Source of the DNA: Aeriscardovia sp.
GTDB taxonomy: Bacteria > Actinomycetota > Actinomycetes > Actinomycetales > Bifidobacteriaceae
Length of the DNA: 64,000 bases
Assembly (NCBI GenBank): GCA_017405305.1
Contig: JAFRAT010000001.1
Coordinates: 34,076-98,075, forward strand
Reading direction: 5' to 3'
Positions 47,443 to 56,971 of this stretch are shown one piece after another (within the stretch, counting starts at the first letter, position 1; each line of letters starts with the position of its first letter). The translations under genes and the position numbers were made by a program. Below the pieces are notes generated by a model, which searched no databases, was not told the DNA's origin, and saw only the letters and a list, made by a program, of their open reading frames with translations.

Positions 47443-47635
47443 GTCTCCCTTTCCCGGCGCAGCTGGGTGTGCCGCCGATGCCGTTCTATCGCGTCGTTGA
47501 ACCGCGCAGCGGGCTTTTCGGTATAACCGCTGTCTAGAAAAGCCGCTGGACGGAACATCGACGCGCCCCGGCGTAGAAAGGGGACCATGGCGGGCCGCGG
47601 GGAGCCGGCGACGGGCCGACTCCCCGCGCGGAGGA

Positions 47636-49063
47636 TCACTTTCGCGTCGCGATGTGCCTGCGGGAAGCGATGATGATGACGACGCCCAGCAGCGAGAGGA
47701 ACGCCATGCACCAGAACATGTTGGCGACGCTGTTGAACGCCGTGCCGCTCGTCAGGCCGAAGAAGCCGTGCGCCGCGAAGCCGCTGTTCGCCATCATTGC
47801 CGAGTAGACGGCGATGCCGATGGAGCCAGTGACGTTGAGGGTCAGGTCGAGGACGCCCATCGCGCGGCCGCCTTCCTCGGATGGCACGGCCGCGGAGCCG
47901 GCATCGTAGATCGGGGTGTACACGGTCGTCATGCCGGCGATGAAGATGCAGGCGAGAAACGTAAGCATCGCGAAGCTGGCGTGGATGAACAGCGCGGAGA
48001 GGGCGAAGCCGACGGTCATGAAGATCGCGGACCACAGCATCGTACCCCAGCGGCCGAGCTTGTTGACGATCGGGCCGGAAAAAACGCCGATGATAGTCGC
48101 CACGACATAGACGACGGTCAGGTACAGAGTGGTCTCCCACAGCGGCACCTTGAAGAGCTCGCTGCCGATGACCTGGTAGATAGGCACGGCCGCGTAGTTG
48201 AGCGCATACAACACAAAGAGGATGACCAGCGGGAGCATGTAGCGCGGGTTGGAGACGAACCTCGTGGTAATGAACGGGCGCTTGCCGTCGACGACGTGCA
48301 GCGCGAACATGACGAACAACAGGCCCGCGGCAAGCAGCAGCCACCACTGGTCCGGATAGGAGAAGTACACGGTCAGCAGCGTGGCGGACAGGCCGAAGAC
48401 GATGATGCCAATGACGTCGAGCTTGGTGCTCCGGACATTGATGTCAGGCGTGTTTCGCGAGAGCACCGGCACGAAGAAAATAGCCAGCACCGGCAGCAGG
48501 AAGATGTAACGCCAGTTCCAGGAGGTGATCATGCCGCCGAAGAAGACGCCCGCAGCCGCCGCCAGGTAGTATACGGCGTTGAAGATGCCGAAGTATCTGG
48601 CCTTCTCCTTGCCGTCGAGGTACTTGGACGTCAGCACGAGGAACACCGAGCCGGCGACCTGCGCGCCCGCGACCTGCACGACGCGGCCAGCCAGGACAAG
48701 CCAGAAGGCCACCGGACCGCCGATCCACGCGCAGCAGAAGGACACCAGCGAACCGACGATGAGACCCCAGACGCCGATCATCGTCATTCTCTTCGGGGAA
48801 ATAAAATCGCCGAGCGTCTCGTAGATGAGACAGGCGACGCCCAGGATGATGCCCGGAATGGTGGTCAGCAGAGCCGCCTGACCGCCCATCCCCAGCGAAT
48901 CGCCGATGTTCTGGTAGACAAAATCCATCGCCTGGATCATGAGAGTGCCCAGCAGGAAGATCACCAGCAAGCTCGGCAGAGCCTTCTTGGATTTCCTACG
49001 GTTGATTTCGAACTGCTCCTGCGCGGACACGGCCGCCGAAGCGTTCTGCGATGCATCAGACAT
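47636..49063 (-). CDS. Major facilitator superfamily transporter D
   Basis: 475 aa, 12 or more helices. KKALPSLLVIFLLGTLMIQAM, YQNIGDSLGMGG, LIYETLGDFISPKRMTMIG, VVQVAGAQVAGSVFLVLTSK, NWRYIFLLPVLAIFFVPVL and SVANMFWCMAFLSLLG carry the family landmarks of the island. GGAGG lies 5-6 bases before ATG 49063; the frame is open further up but gives no homology. A 193-bp gap separates it from the broken gene C. Confidence 0.86.
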   Translation of the reverse strand: MSDASQNASAAVSAQEQFEINRRKSKKALPSLLVIFLLGTLMIQAMDFVYQNIGDSLGMGGQAALLTTIPGIILGVACLIYETLGDFISPKRMTMIGVWGLIVGSLVSFCCAWIGGPVAFWLVLAGRVVQVAGAQVAGSVFLVLTSKYLDGKEKARYFGIFNAVYYLAAAAGVFFGGMITSWNWRYIFLLPVLAIFFVPVLSRNTPDINVRSTKLDVIGIIVFGLSATLLTVYFSYPDQWWLLLAAGLLFVMFALHVVDGKRPFITTRFVSNPRYMLPLVILFVLYALNYAAVPIYQVIGSELFKVPLWETTLYLTVVYVVATIIGVFSGPIVNKLGRWGTMLWSAIFMTVGFALSALFIHASFAMLTFLACIFIAGMTTVYTPIYDAGSAAVPSEEGGRAMGVLDLTLNVTGSIGIAVYSAMMANSGFAAHGFFGLTSGTAFNSVANMFWCMAFLSLLGVVIIIASRRHIATRK

Positions 49064-49437
49064 CGTTCCTCCGTTCCTTTGTTTCCTGTGTTGTCTTCCC
49101 GACATGGCCGCTTGGACCCGGCCGCCAGGCCCAGGATCCGGCCCATGCACTACTCTTGAAGCGCTCGCAGCTAAGCTGGAGCACCGCATGCGTGTTTTTC
49201 TTTTTGGCCAGCAGGTGGCTCTGGCCGCCGATGCCGCGTCTGCGGGCCGGATCCTTTGGTTTCTCACCGCAGGCAAACATCGAAGCGGCCCGCGAGCGCG
49301 TGGCCAGGCGGCGGCGAGCGGGTCGCGCAGGCCGCAACCATCCTAGCGGGGCGGGGCGTTCTTTTCGCTGACGCGCAGGTAGCAGCCGGGCGTACCGGCG
49401 AGGAAGCGTCAGGTTCGGCGCCGACGGAGGCGTTCTC

Positions 49438-49563
49438 TCCGCTGGAGGGGCCGGCGTCGCCTGGCTGGGTCGGCGCGCCGCCCATGTTGACGACACCGGG
49501 GACGTTGCGCAGCGTGTCGTCGATGCCGGTATCGAGGCTGAGGATGATTTCCTTTCGTGGCAT
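49438..49563 (-). pseudogene. Remnant of a nucleoside hydrolase (IUNH family)
   Basis: Starting at an ATG with AAAGGCGG upstream, the frame reads MPRKEIILSLDTGIDDTL, which is the N-terminal Asp-rich ribose/Ca-binding motif of inosine-uridine nucleoside hydrolases. Without a break it jumps to VPGVVNMGGAPTQPGD, a motif found about 130 residues later in intact family members. After that, similarity is lost. So a large in-frame deletion and loss of the C-terminal half left about 42 residues. It lies 40 bp downstream of MFS gene E and about 375 bp upstream of gene D. Confidence 0.7.
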
Positions 49564-49603
49564 CGCTGCCGCCTTTCTCTGCCGGACCGGGCGGACGGGA
49601 ACG

Positions 49604-51118
49604 TCATTCGATGGCGAAGTTCTCCGCCGCTTCCGCGTCGGAGGCGCTGCTGGAATCGTCTGCCGCGGCGACGCCTGCGGGAGCCTCGGAGCCGTCCACT
49701 TTAGCATTGCGGGCCTCGGCCTTGGCGATCGGCCTGCGCATGGCGACGACGACGACGAGGGCGATCGCGGCGGCCAGGCACATGATCCAGAACACGTTCG
49801 ACGTCAGGAAGGCCTTCTTGCCCTCGAGCGCCACACCCAGCCAGGCGCGCTCCGCCAGGTCTTTGCGGTCCATGAGGTAGCCGTAGAAGGCGATGCCCAT
49901 GGCCGGGGACGTGTTCATCATGACGTGCGCCACGCCGATGCCGCGGCCGCGTTCCTTGACCAGCAGCGAGCCGGAAGCCAGGTCGTAGATCGGCGTGTAG
50001 ATGAGCGCCAGGCCGGCCTCGTAGACGATGGCGAAGACCGTCAGCAGCCAGAAGCTGGAGCGCAGGAACAGCGCGGAGAGCGCGAAGCCGACGATCATGA
50101 GGACGACGGACCACACCATGAGACGGTAGCGGCCGAGTTTCTGTATGAGCGGTCCGGAAACCCAGGAGATGACGATGCAGGCGATGTAGACGACCATGAG
50201 GTAGAGGGACACGTCTTGCAGGCTCATGTGGTAGACGTGCTTGCCGATAACCTTGTAGATCGGGATGGCCGCGTACTGGAAGAAGAATGCCACGAACAGC
50301 GTGACCATGATGCCCATGTAGGCGCCGTTGTGGACGAACTTGCGGGACAGGAACGGGTTCTTGCCGTAGCGAACGTAGAAGCCGAAGGCCGCCATCAGCA
50401 CGACGAAGGCCAGGACGAGCCACCACGCGCTATAGGTGAAGTAGATGGTCAGCGCGGCCGCGGCGGCGACGAACACGGCGACGCCGAATGCGTCGAACTG
50501 GTCGCCCTTATTGCGCAGCACCGGGACGTTCTTGACGAGGAACGGCAGCAGCAGCACCGACAGCGACGGCAGCAGCAGCAGGAACTTCCACGGGATGAAG
50601 GAGATCATGCCGCCGAAGAGCATGCCCAGCGCGACAGACACGTAGTAGATGGCGTTGTTGATGCCGATGTAGAGCGCTTTTTCCTTTGGGGAGAGGTACT
50701 TGACGACGATGACGAGGATGACGGAGGCGTGCACGGCTAGGGTCTGCAGGATGCGGGCGACGAGGACGCACCAGAAGTTGTTGGAGCAGACGAAGCCGAA
50801 GATGGAGGACGCTGTCAGCAGGCACACGCCCCAGACGATGATGGCGCGCGGCGAGACGTAGTCGCACAACGTGTCATACAGCATGCAGATGGCGGCGAGC
50901 GCGACGCCCGGCAGCGAGACCAGCAGCGGGGCCGCAGCGGCCATGTGCAGGTCGGCACCGACGTTTTGGTAGACGAGGTTGAAGGACTGGAAGACGACGT
51001 GCCCGAGGGTCGTCAGCAGGAACAGGGCGGGCAGCGCGATCTTGACGCGGCGCCGTCCCCTCTCGAACCCATCTTCGCCTTGCACAGTTGTTTTAGTGTC
51101 GGTTGGCTGCGACGACAT
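49604..51118 (-). CDS. Major facilitator superfamily transporter E
   Basis: 504 aa. ALPALFLLTTLGHVVFQSF, YQNVGADLHM, LYDTLCDYVSPRAIIVWG, LQTLAVHASVILVIVVKYL, PWKFLLLLPSLSVLLLPFL and SNVFWIMCLAAAIALVVV parallel the other island paralogues but this is the most divergent of the five. The C-terminal tail of about 45 residues is Ala/Ser/Asp/Glu-rich. AGAGGG precedes ATG 51118. It directly follows the UhpT-like gene across a strong hairpin. Confidence 0.85.
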   Translation of the reverse strand: MSSQPTDTKTTVQGEDGFERGRRRVKIALPALFLLTTLGHVVFQSFNLVYQNVGADLHMAAAAPLLVSLPGVALAAICMLYDTLCDYVSPRAIIVWGVCLLTASSIFGFVCSNNFWCVLVARILQTLAVHASVILVIVVKYLSPKEKALYIGINNAIYYVSVALGMLFGGMISFIPWKFLLLLPSLSVLLLPFLVKNVPVLRNKGDQFDAFGVAVFVAAAAALTIYFTYSAWWLVLAFVVLMAAFGFYVRYGKNPFLSRKFVHNGAYMGIMVTLFVAFFFQYAAIPIYKVIGKHVYHMSLQDVSLYLMVVYIACIVISWVSGPLIQKLGRYRLMVWSVVLMIVGFALSALFLRSSFWLLTVFAIVYEAGLALIYTPIYDLASGSLLVKERGRGIGVAHVMMNTSPAMGIAFYGYLMDRKDLAERAWLGVALEGKKAFLTSNVFWIMCLAAAIALVVVVAMRRPIAKAEARNAKVDGSEAPAGVAAADDSSSASDAEAAENFAIE

Positions 51119-51284
51119 GAGCGGACCCTCTCTACGAAAACGCTGCTGGCGCTGGCGCAAACGCACCCGCGGTTTTCACTATAATCAAGTGAACTGACGA
51201 CCCCGTGGCGCGCGGCGGCGGTTGCCAAGACCGTCGTCCCATTGTCCCAAGATGCCCAGCCCCAGCCCGTCCCGCCGCCGTCCG

Positions 51285-51339
51285 GAGAGGGAACGCTCCG
51301 GAGGCGCGGGCGGGCCGTCCCTCCGGAGCGTTCCCTCTC
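51285..51339. repeat. 20-bp perfect inverted repeat between the antiporter and MFS gene E
   Basis: GAGAGGGAACGCTCCGGAGG at 51285-51304 and its exact reverse complement at 51320-51339, loop of 15 bases. Neither side has a T tract, so it is not a standard terminator. It falls 17 bp after the antiporter stop and 167 bp before MFS gene E. Confidence 0.85.
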
Positions 51340-51355
51340 GGCGGCTGTCAGCGGT

Positions 51356-52918
51356 TCACTTGCCGCTGCTTTCGTCCTCGTTCATTTTCTCGGGACTGGC
51401 CACGTCGTCGGCGAAGTTGCCGGTCGCGCGCTCAATGGCTTTCTCTTCGGCGCTGACGGCGTCGGCGAAAGCGGCGGTGAGCTTGGTTGCGCCGGACTTC
51501 TCGGCGGCGGATGCCAGGACGGCGGCGTCGGCGTGCTCCGGATCTTCCAGCGCGGCCTTCTCCTCGGCGCTGAGGCTGTTGGCTCTCTCCTCCATCTTGA
51601 GGATCTTGCGCTCCTGGAAGACCAGGTAGATCACGATGACCAGGCACAGGCCGGCGGCGCAGTACAGGACGATGCCGCAGGAACCCCAGCCGTACTTGTT
51701 GACGAGCTCGCCGATGAGGGCGGTCGCGATAGTCTCGCCGAAGATATACTGGAAGAAGCCCATGAAGCCGGTGGACAAGCCGACCGCGTACTTCGGGACG
51801 GCTTCGTTGACCATGAGGCCAACAAGGTCGAGCGGAGCGTAGATGCAACCGCCGGCCACGAAGAGCGCGACGAGGATGACGGTCTTGTTCGGGCTGGTGA
51901 AGTAGAAGATCAGGGCGATGATCATGACGATGGTCAGCCAGAAGGTGACCAGCGCGCGGCGGCCTTTGAGACGGTCGGAGACCCATCCGAAGAAGATGAC
52001 GGACGGGATGAGGGAAATCTCCCAGTAGCCGACGATCCACTTGGCGAGGCTGACGCTGAAGCCGTGGGCCGGCAGATAGCTCGGAATCCAGGAGAGGACG
52101 CCGTAGCGGATGATGTAGAAGCTCATGGAGGTCAGGGAAACGGCCCAGACCATTTTGTTGGTCAGGACGTCCTGGGTGAAGACCTTCCACAAGGATTTCT
52201 TGGTGATGGAGCCCGCGGTGGTGGCGCCGTTCTCGTTGAGTTCGACGGAGTCGGAGTAGGTGTTGATGTCAGGCAGGCCGTACGCTTCCGGACGGTCGGA
52301 GTTGATGATCAGCATGGCGGTCGCGATGATCGCGGAGACCACGGAAGCGGTGATGAACACGGCCGGCAGGGAGCCGGAGAACCAGGCGGTGGCGGCTTCG
52401 ATGGACACGACGCAGAAGAACGCGCCGAAGTTGTGGGCGGCGGACCATGTCGAGTAGGAAGCGCCGCGGGACTTCTTGGAGAACCACAGGCTGATTTCGC
52501 GTTGGCAGACCGGCGCCCCGATGGCCTGGGACACCGAAAGCACGAGCATCAGGATCAGCATGACGTAGAAGTTGCGGTTCCAGGCGAACAGCAGGTTGAC
52601 GACGCAGGAGACGTACAGGCCCAGGGCCAGGAAACGCGGGCCGTGGACGCGATCGGCGACGAAGCCCATGAAGAGCTTGGAGATGCCGTAGCCGATGCCG
52701 AACATGGACAGGATGAGGCCGATTTGGGCGATGCTGAAGCCGTATTCGCGGCGGATCGGGACCTGCTCGTCCTGGACCACCTGGCGGATGATGTAGTAGC
52801 CGGCGTATGTTATGCAGGTGGCGATGAGAACGCCCGTTTGGCGTTTTTTGTATTCGTGCTTGACCCTCGCCTGTGGCACCTTGACCACAGCGTCAGCAGG
52901 TGCGCTGAAGAACGACAT
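51356..52918 (-). CDS. Organophosphate:phosphate antiporter (UhpT/GlpT family)
   Basis: 520-aa MFS transporter of the OPA family. Landmarks: YIIRQVVQDEQVPIRREYGFS, GIGYGISKLFMGFVADRV near residues 73-92, AWNRNFYVMLILMLVLSVSQ, APVCQREISLWFSKKSRGASYSTWS in two parts near 135-160, and WIPSYLPAHGFS. The C-terminal 70 residues are a soluble Ala/Glu/Lys-rich tail. Likely imports glycerol-3-phosphate or hexose phosphate in exchange for phosphate; sequence alone does not tell. AGAGGGG precedes the ATG. Head of the transporter island. Confidence 0.88.
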   Translation of the reverse strand: MSFFSAPADAVVKVPQARVKHEYKKRQTGVLIATCITYAGYYIIRQVVQDEQVPIRREYGFSIAQIGLILSMFGIGYGISKLFMGFVADRVHGPRFLALGLYVSCVVNLLFAWNRNFYVMLILMLVLSVSQAIGAPVCQREISLWFSKKSRGASYSTWSAAHNFGAFFCVVSIEAATAWFSGSLPAVFITASVVSAIIATAMLIINSDRPEAYGLPDINTYSDSVELNENGATTAGSITKKSLWKVFTQDVLTNKMVWAVSLTSMSFYIIRYGVLSWIPSYLPAHGFSVSLAKWIVGYWEISLIPSVIFFGWVSDRLKGRRALVTFWLTIVMIIALIFYFTSPNKTVILVALFVAGGCIYAPLDLVGLMVNEAVPKYAVGLSTGFMGFFQYIFGETIATALIGELVNKYGWGSCGIVLYCAAGLCLVIVIYLVFQERKILKMEERANSLSAEEKAALEDPEHADAAVLASAAEKSGATKLTAAFADAVSAEEKAIERATGNFADDVASPEKMNEDESSGK

Positions 52919-52980
52919 GAGAAACCCCTCTCTGGTAATTCTCGTCCCGCGGCATTGTTGCCGTGAGGCATTCCGTTTTA

Positions 52981-52990
52981 ATCAGCTGAT
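52981..52990. promoter_or_regulatory. Palindrome upstream of the antiporter gene
   Basis: ATCAGCTGAT, 63-72 bp before the antiporter ATG. On the minus strand, TTTACT about 18 bp upstream and ATTAAA just downstream could be a weak -35/-10 pair, so it would lie inside the promoter. Confidence 0.3.
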
Positions 52991-53035
52991 CGAGCCATTC
53001 AGTAAACGCGCTTTATTTTTTCACACTCCAAACAC

Positions 53036-53072
53036 AAAAATCTCTTCTGAAAACGGTTCCAGAAGAGATTTT
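53036..53072 (-). terminator. Terminator of the aldo/keto reductase gene
   Basis: AAAATCTCTTCTG and CAGAAGAGATTTT form a 13-bp perfect stem; on the minus strand it ends in a T run (53036-53040). The plus strand also ends in T, so it can act both ways. Confidence 0.88.
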
Positions 53073-53120
53073 CGACGGTTCGGCGATTGTCCAAGGCCCG
53101 GCCGAGGCCTGGAAGCGGCC

Positions 53121-54146
53121 TCAGACCGCGCGTTCGGTGGCTGTCGACGGCGAGATGGCGTCGATTTCGGCCAGTTCTTCGGCGGTGAAGCTCGTGTTCG
53201 CGACGGCTTTGACGTTGTCGAGCAGCTGGCTAGGCTTCGACGCTCCGACGAGCACGCTGGTGACGCCCTCGTGGCTGAGGATCCACGACAGGCTCATCTC
53301 GGCGAGGCTCTGGCCGCGACGGGCGGCGATGTCGTTGAGCGCGCGGATCTGCGCGAGGCGGCCGTCGGTGAGGTCGCCGGCCTGCAGGAAACGCGGATCG
53401 CGGCCAATGCGCGAATCCTCCGGGATGCCGTTGAGGTAGCGGTCGGTCAGCAGGCCCTGGCTCAGCGGCGAGTAGGCGATGATGCCGAAGCCGTTGTCCT
53501 CGGCGGCCCGCAACAGGCCGTCGCCCTCGATGTGGCGGTCGAAGATGTTGTAGCGTACCTGGTCGATGACGAACGGCGTGCCCAGCTCGCGCAGGATCTT
53601 GGCCGCGGCCACGGCCTGACGCGCCGAGTAGTTGCTGAGGCCTACGTACAGCGCCTTGCCGGAGCGGACGATCTGGTCGAGCGCGCCCATGGTCTCCTCG
53701 AGGGGCGTGTCCGGGTCCGGCCGATGGTGGTAGAAGATGTCGACGTGATCGAGGTTCAGCCGTTTGAGCGACTGGTCGATGCTGGAGATGAGGTACTTGC
53801 GCGAACCCCAGTCGCCATAGGGGCCGGGCCACATGGTATAGCCAGCCTTGGTGGTGACGACCAGTTCGTCGCGGTACGGCTTGAAGTCCGTGTTGAGCAA
53901 GCGGCCAAGATTCTCCTCGGCTTCGCCCGGATGCGGGCCGTAGTTGTTCGCGCAATCGAACTGCGTGATGCCCGCGTCGAAGGCCGCGCGCAGCATGGCG
54001 CGCATGGCGCCGTAGTCGCCGATAGCCCCGAAGTTGTGCCAGGTGCCCAGCGACACTTCCGGCAGCAGCAGGCCGGACCGCCCGCAGCGCCGATAGCTCA
54101 TCCGTCCGTCATACCGACCAGCGTCGGCAGCATAGAGAGTGCCCAT
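53121..54146 (-). CDS. Aldo/keto reductase, YghZ-like
   Basis: 341 aa. NADPH-dependent TIM-barrel reductase. YRRCGRSGLLLPEVSLGTWHNFG, DCANNYGPHPGEAEENLGRLL (with catalytic Asp/Tyr), VTTKAGYTMWPGPYGDWGSRK and FYHHRPDPDTPLEETM are characteristic of the YghZ/L-glyceraldehyde-3-phosphate reductase branch. ATG 54146 gives the family N-terminus (GTLYAADAGRYDGRM); the frame extends to 54236 with unrelated residues. Its terminator lies 50 bp after the stop, so it is probably monocistronic. Confidence 0.9.
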   Translation of the reverse strand: MGTLYAADAGRYDGRMSYRRCGRSGLLLPEVSLGTWHNFGAIGDYGAMRAMLRAAFDAGITQFDCANNYGPHPGEAEENLGRLLNTDFKPYRDELVVTTKAGYTMWPGPYGDWGSRKYLISSIDQSLKRLNLDHVDIFYHHRPDPDTPLEETMGALDQIVRSGKALYVGLSNYSARQAVAAAKILRELGTPFVIDQVRYNIFDRHIEGDGLLRAAEDNGFGIIAYSPLSQGLLTDRYLNGIPEDSRIGRDPRFLQAGDLTDGRLAQIRALNDIAARRGQSLAEMSLSWILSHEGVTSVLVGASKPSQLLDNVKAVANTSFTAEELAEIDAISPSTATERAV

Positions 54147-54397
54147 GCCCCTCAGCGTAGACCGAGCGCCGGGGCCGACACGCTGCAGCGGCGTGCGTCC
54201 ATGGGAAAAAATCCGGCATGGCTCCGGAACAGACACGAAGCCGGCGGCGGACGAGCCGCGCGGACTGCTTCCGCCTGCGGCCGGGGAACAGGGCCATCGC
54301 TCAGACCGGCGACTATAATGGCTCCATTACGAGGAGGAAGGAGCGCGGGCCGTCGAAAATGGGCCGATGCGCGGACTGCTGCGCGGAAGGAGCCTCG

Positions 54398-56971
54398 GTG
54401 AAGACCATCTGGAAGATCGTCCGGCGAGACATCCGGCGCGTGGTCGGCAATTTCCCGGCCGTTCTCGTGCTCGTCGTGCTTCTCTTCCTGCCCTCCTTCT
54501 ACGCCTGGTTCAGCACCGTCGCCTACATGGACCCCTACGGACGCACCGGGAGCCTGCCTGTGGCGGTCGCCAACGAGGACCGGACTGTCCACTCCGCGCT
54601 GGGAATGATCAACGTCGGAGACCGCGTCGTCTCCGAGCTGAAGAGCAATAGGCAGCTCAGCTGGCGGTTCGTCTCCAGGAAGCAGGCCATCGCCGGAACG
54701 AAGTCCGGCCAATACATCGGGGCCATCGTCATCCCTTCGGACTTCACCAGCAGGCTGCTGGGCCTGACGGACATCGCCCATGACGGCCAGGCGCAGAAGC
54801 CGTCCTTCGACTACTACGTCAACGAGGAGATCAACGCCATCACACCGAAGATCATGGCCGCAGGCGCCAGCACCGTGCTCGACGACGTCAACTCTGCCGT
54901 GCGGGGCACCGCGTCCCAAGCCGTCGCCCAGCAGATCGCGCAGTCCGCGGCCACGCTGTCAGCGAACGCGAAGACCGCGAACGGCGAAGCCCTCGGCGAC
55001 GTCGGCCAAGCCATGGCCGCGCTCGACCAGGCTGAGAACGAGACGAGGTCCATCGCCGCCTCCGTCAACGCGGCCCGCACGCGGGACGCCGCCAGCCAGA
55101 CAACGGTCCGGGATCTGCAGAAGAACTGCGACGACTTGTCAAACACCGTCCTAGCCAACGGCGATTCCATCGCCCAGGCGCGACGGAACATCGCCGCCTT
55201 CTCCTCGCAGGCGTCCTCGGCCATCGCCGCCTCCAACAGCCTCGTGACGACCGCCAGCGGGCGAGCCAACGCAGCTGTGGGCAGCGCGACGCGGCAGATC
55301 CTCACCGTCCAGGGGAGCGTCGACTCGGCGCTCGCCCAGACGCGGGGCGCAGTCAGCAGCGTGGACGGCGTCCTCGCCCATCTCAAGGCCCTCCAACAGG
55401 CCGACGGCTCGCAGCTGCCGCCAGGTCAAGCAGGACAAACCATCAACAACGCCCTGAACGACGCCATCAACCGCTTCCAGAAAGCCAACGGCGACGCGCA
55501 GACGCTCGTCACGGCCCTGCAGACCGACAGCTCCGACATCGGTGGGACCGCGAGCGCTGTCGGTTCCAGCGCCAGCGCCCTCGACGACGCTGTGGACTCC
55601 GCAGTCGCCGCGAGCAACGGCCTGACAACGACACTGGCCGGCACCATCGTCCCGCAAATCGACATCGGCCTGGACTCCCTCGACGGCGCGAACACGACGG
55701 TTAGCTCGAAGATCGCGGCCCTAGGCGCCAGCGCTTCGCAAATCCTTGCGCTCCTCCGCCAGCTCGACTTCGCCTTGGGTCAGCTTCACTCCACGCTCGA
55801 GTCCACGGTCTCCCAGATCGGCGCCGCGCGTTCGCAGCTGGGTTCCATGGCGGATGACATCGCTGCCATCAGCAGTTCGAACGCCGTCACGGAGCTGAGC
55901 CATCTGCTGAAGGTCGACCCCGACGATGTTTCCGGCTTCATGGCAAGTCCGGCGCTGCTGACGAACCACGTGCTCTTCCCCGTCGCTAACTACGGCTCGT
56001 CGGTCTCGCCGCTGTTCACGTCGCTGGCCCTGTGGATCGGCGCGTTCATGCTCGTGGTCATCTACAAGCTCGAGGTCGACGACGGGGGTGTGGGCAAGAT
56101 CCGCGTCAACGAGGGATACCTGGCCCGTCTGTCCCTCTTCACGCTTATCGGCCTGCTGCAGGCGCTGGTGGTGACGACGGGCGACCTCGTCATCGGCGTG
56201 CACATGGCCAATGTCCCGGCGTTCTACTGGGCGGCGCTATGGGAGGCGATCGTTTTCAACGCCGTCATCTACATGCTGGCCACGTGCTTCCAGCTTATCG
56301 GCAAGGCGCTCGTCATCGTGCTGGTCATGATGCAGATTCCGGGCGCTGGCGGCATGTACCCCATCCAGATGATGCCCGGCTTCTATCAGTCGCTCTACCC
56401 GGTGTTGCCGTTCACGTACGGCATCGGCATGATGCGCGAGGCCGTCGGCGGGCTGTACGGCAGCACCTACTGGATGGACATGCTCTGGTTGGGACTGTTC
56501 GGTGCCGCGGCCTACATCATCGGTCTGTTGGTGCGCCCGCGGCTGCTCAACCTCAACATCATGATCGACAAGAAGCTCACGGAAACCGATTTCTTCATCA
56601 CCGAGGAAGGCAAGTTGCCCACGCAGCGAATGCCGCTCGTCGCCATACTGCGCGCTCTAGCCCAGGGCAGCCAATACCGCGGGCGCATCCTGCGCCGGGC
56701 CGCGCGCTTTGAGAAACGATACCCGAAGCTGCTGCGCGCCGGCTTCCTTCTGGTGCTCCTGCTGCCGCTCGTGCCGCTGAGCCTCATGATGTTCGTCAGC
56801 ATCGATCTGCGGCTGGTCATGCTCTTGCTGTGGCTCATCTCGCTGGTGCTGTCCTTCAGCTTCATCATCATCGTCGAGTACCTGCACGACGCGACGAAGC
56901 GCAACCTCGACATCTCCGGCATGGACAACCGCCGTCTGCGCGACGAACTGGCGAAGGAGGGACGCGCGTGA
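54398..56971 (+). CDS. YhgE/Pip-family membrane protein 1
   Basis: 857 aa. N-terminal helix (FPAVLVLVVLLFLPSFYAWF, near residues 21-40) followed by a periplasmic YhgE domain (VAVANEDRTVHSALG, AIVIPSDFTSRLLG). An extended Ala/Ser/Thr/Asp-rich coiled-coil-like region covers about 185-520, and the C-terminal membrane part has about five ABC-2-like helices with GAGGMYPIQMMPGFYQ and FTYGIGMMREAVGG. An extra hydrophobic pair is near the C-terminus. Members include phage-receptor-like proteins. GTG 54398 follows AAGGAG; TATAAT at 54314-54319 may be its -10. The next gene overlaps by one base. Confidence 0.86.
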   Translation: MKTIWKIVRRDIRRVVGNFPAVLVLVVLLFLPSFYAWFSTVAYMDPYGRTGSLPVAVANEDRTVHSALGMINVGDRVVSELKSNRQLSWRFVSRKQAIAGTKSGQYIGAIVIPSDFTSRLLGLTDIAHDGQAQKPSFDYYVNEEINAITPKIMAAGASTVLDDVNSAVRGTASQAVAQQIAQSAATLSANAKTANGEALGDVGQAMAALDQAENETRSIAASVNAARTRDAASQTTVRDLQKNCDDLSNTVLANGDSIAQARRNIAAFSSQASSAIAASNSLVTTASGRANAAVGSATRQILTVQGSVDSALAQTRGAVSSVDGVLAHLKALQQADGSQLPPGQAGQTINNALNDAINRFQKANGDAQTLVTALQTDSSDIGGTASAVGSSASALDDAVDSAVAASNGLTTTLAGTIVPQIDIGLDSLDGANTTVSSKIAALGASASQILALLRQLDFALGQLHSTLESTVSQIGAARSQLGSMADDIAAISSSNAVTELSHLLKVDPDDVSGFMASPALLTNHVLFPVANYGSSVSPLFTSLALWIGAFMLVVIYKLEVDDGGVGKIRVNEGYLARLSLFTLIGLLQALVVTTGDLVIGVHMANVPAFYWAALWEAIVFNAVIYMLATCFQLIGKALVIVLVMMQIPGAGGMYPIQMMPGFYQSLYPVLPFTYGIGMMREAVGGLYGSTYWMDMLWLGLFGAAAYIIGLLVRPRLLNLNIMIDKKLTETDFFITEEGKLPTQRMPLVAILRALAQGSQYRGRILRRAARFEKRYPKLLRAGFLLVLLLPLVPLSLMMFVSIDLRLVMLLLWLISLVLSFSFIIIVEYLHDATKRNLDISGMDNRRLRDELAKEGRA

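Noticed and set aside
49056..49430. Possible continuation of the nucleoside hydrolase in other frames
   Set aside because: Translations in all frames lack the C-terminal family motifs; I could not support any longer fragment.
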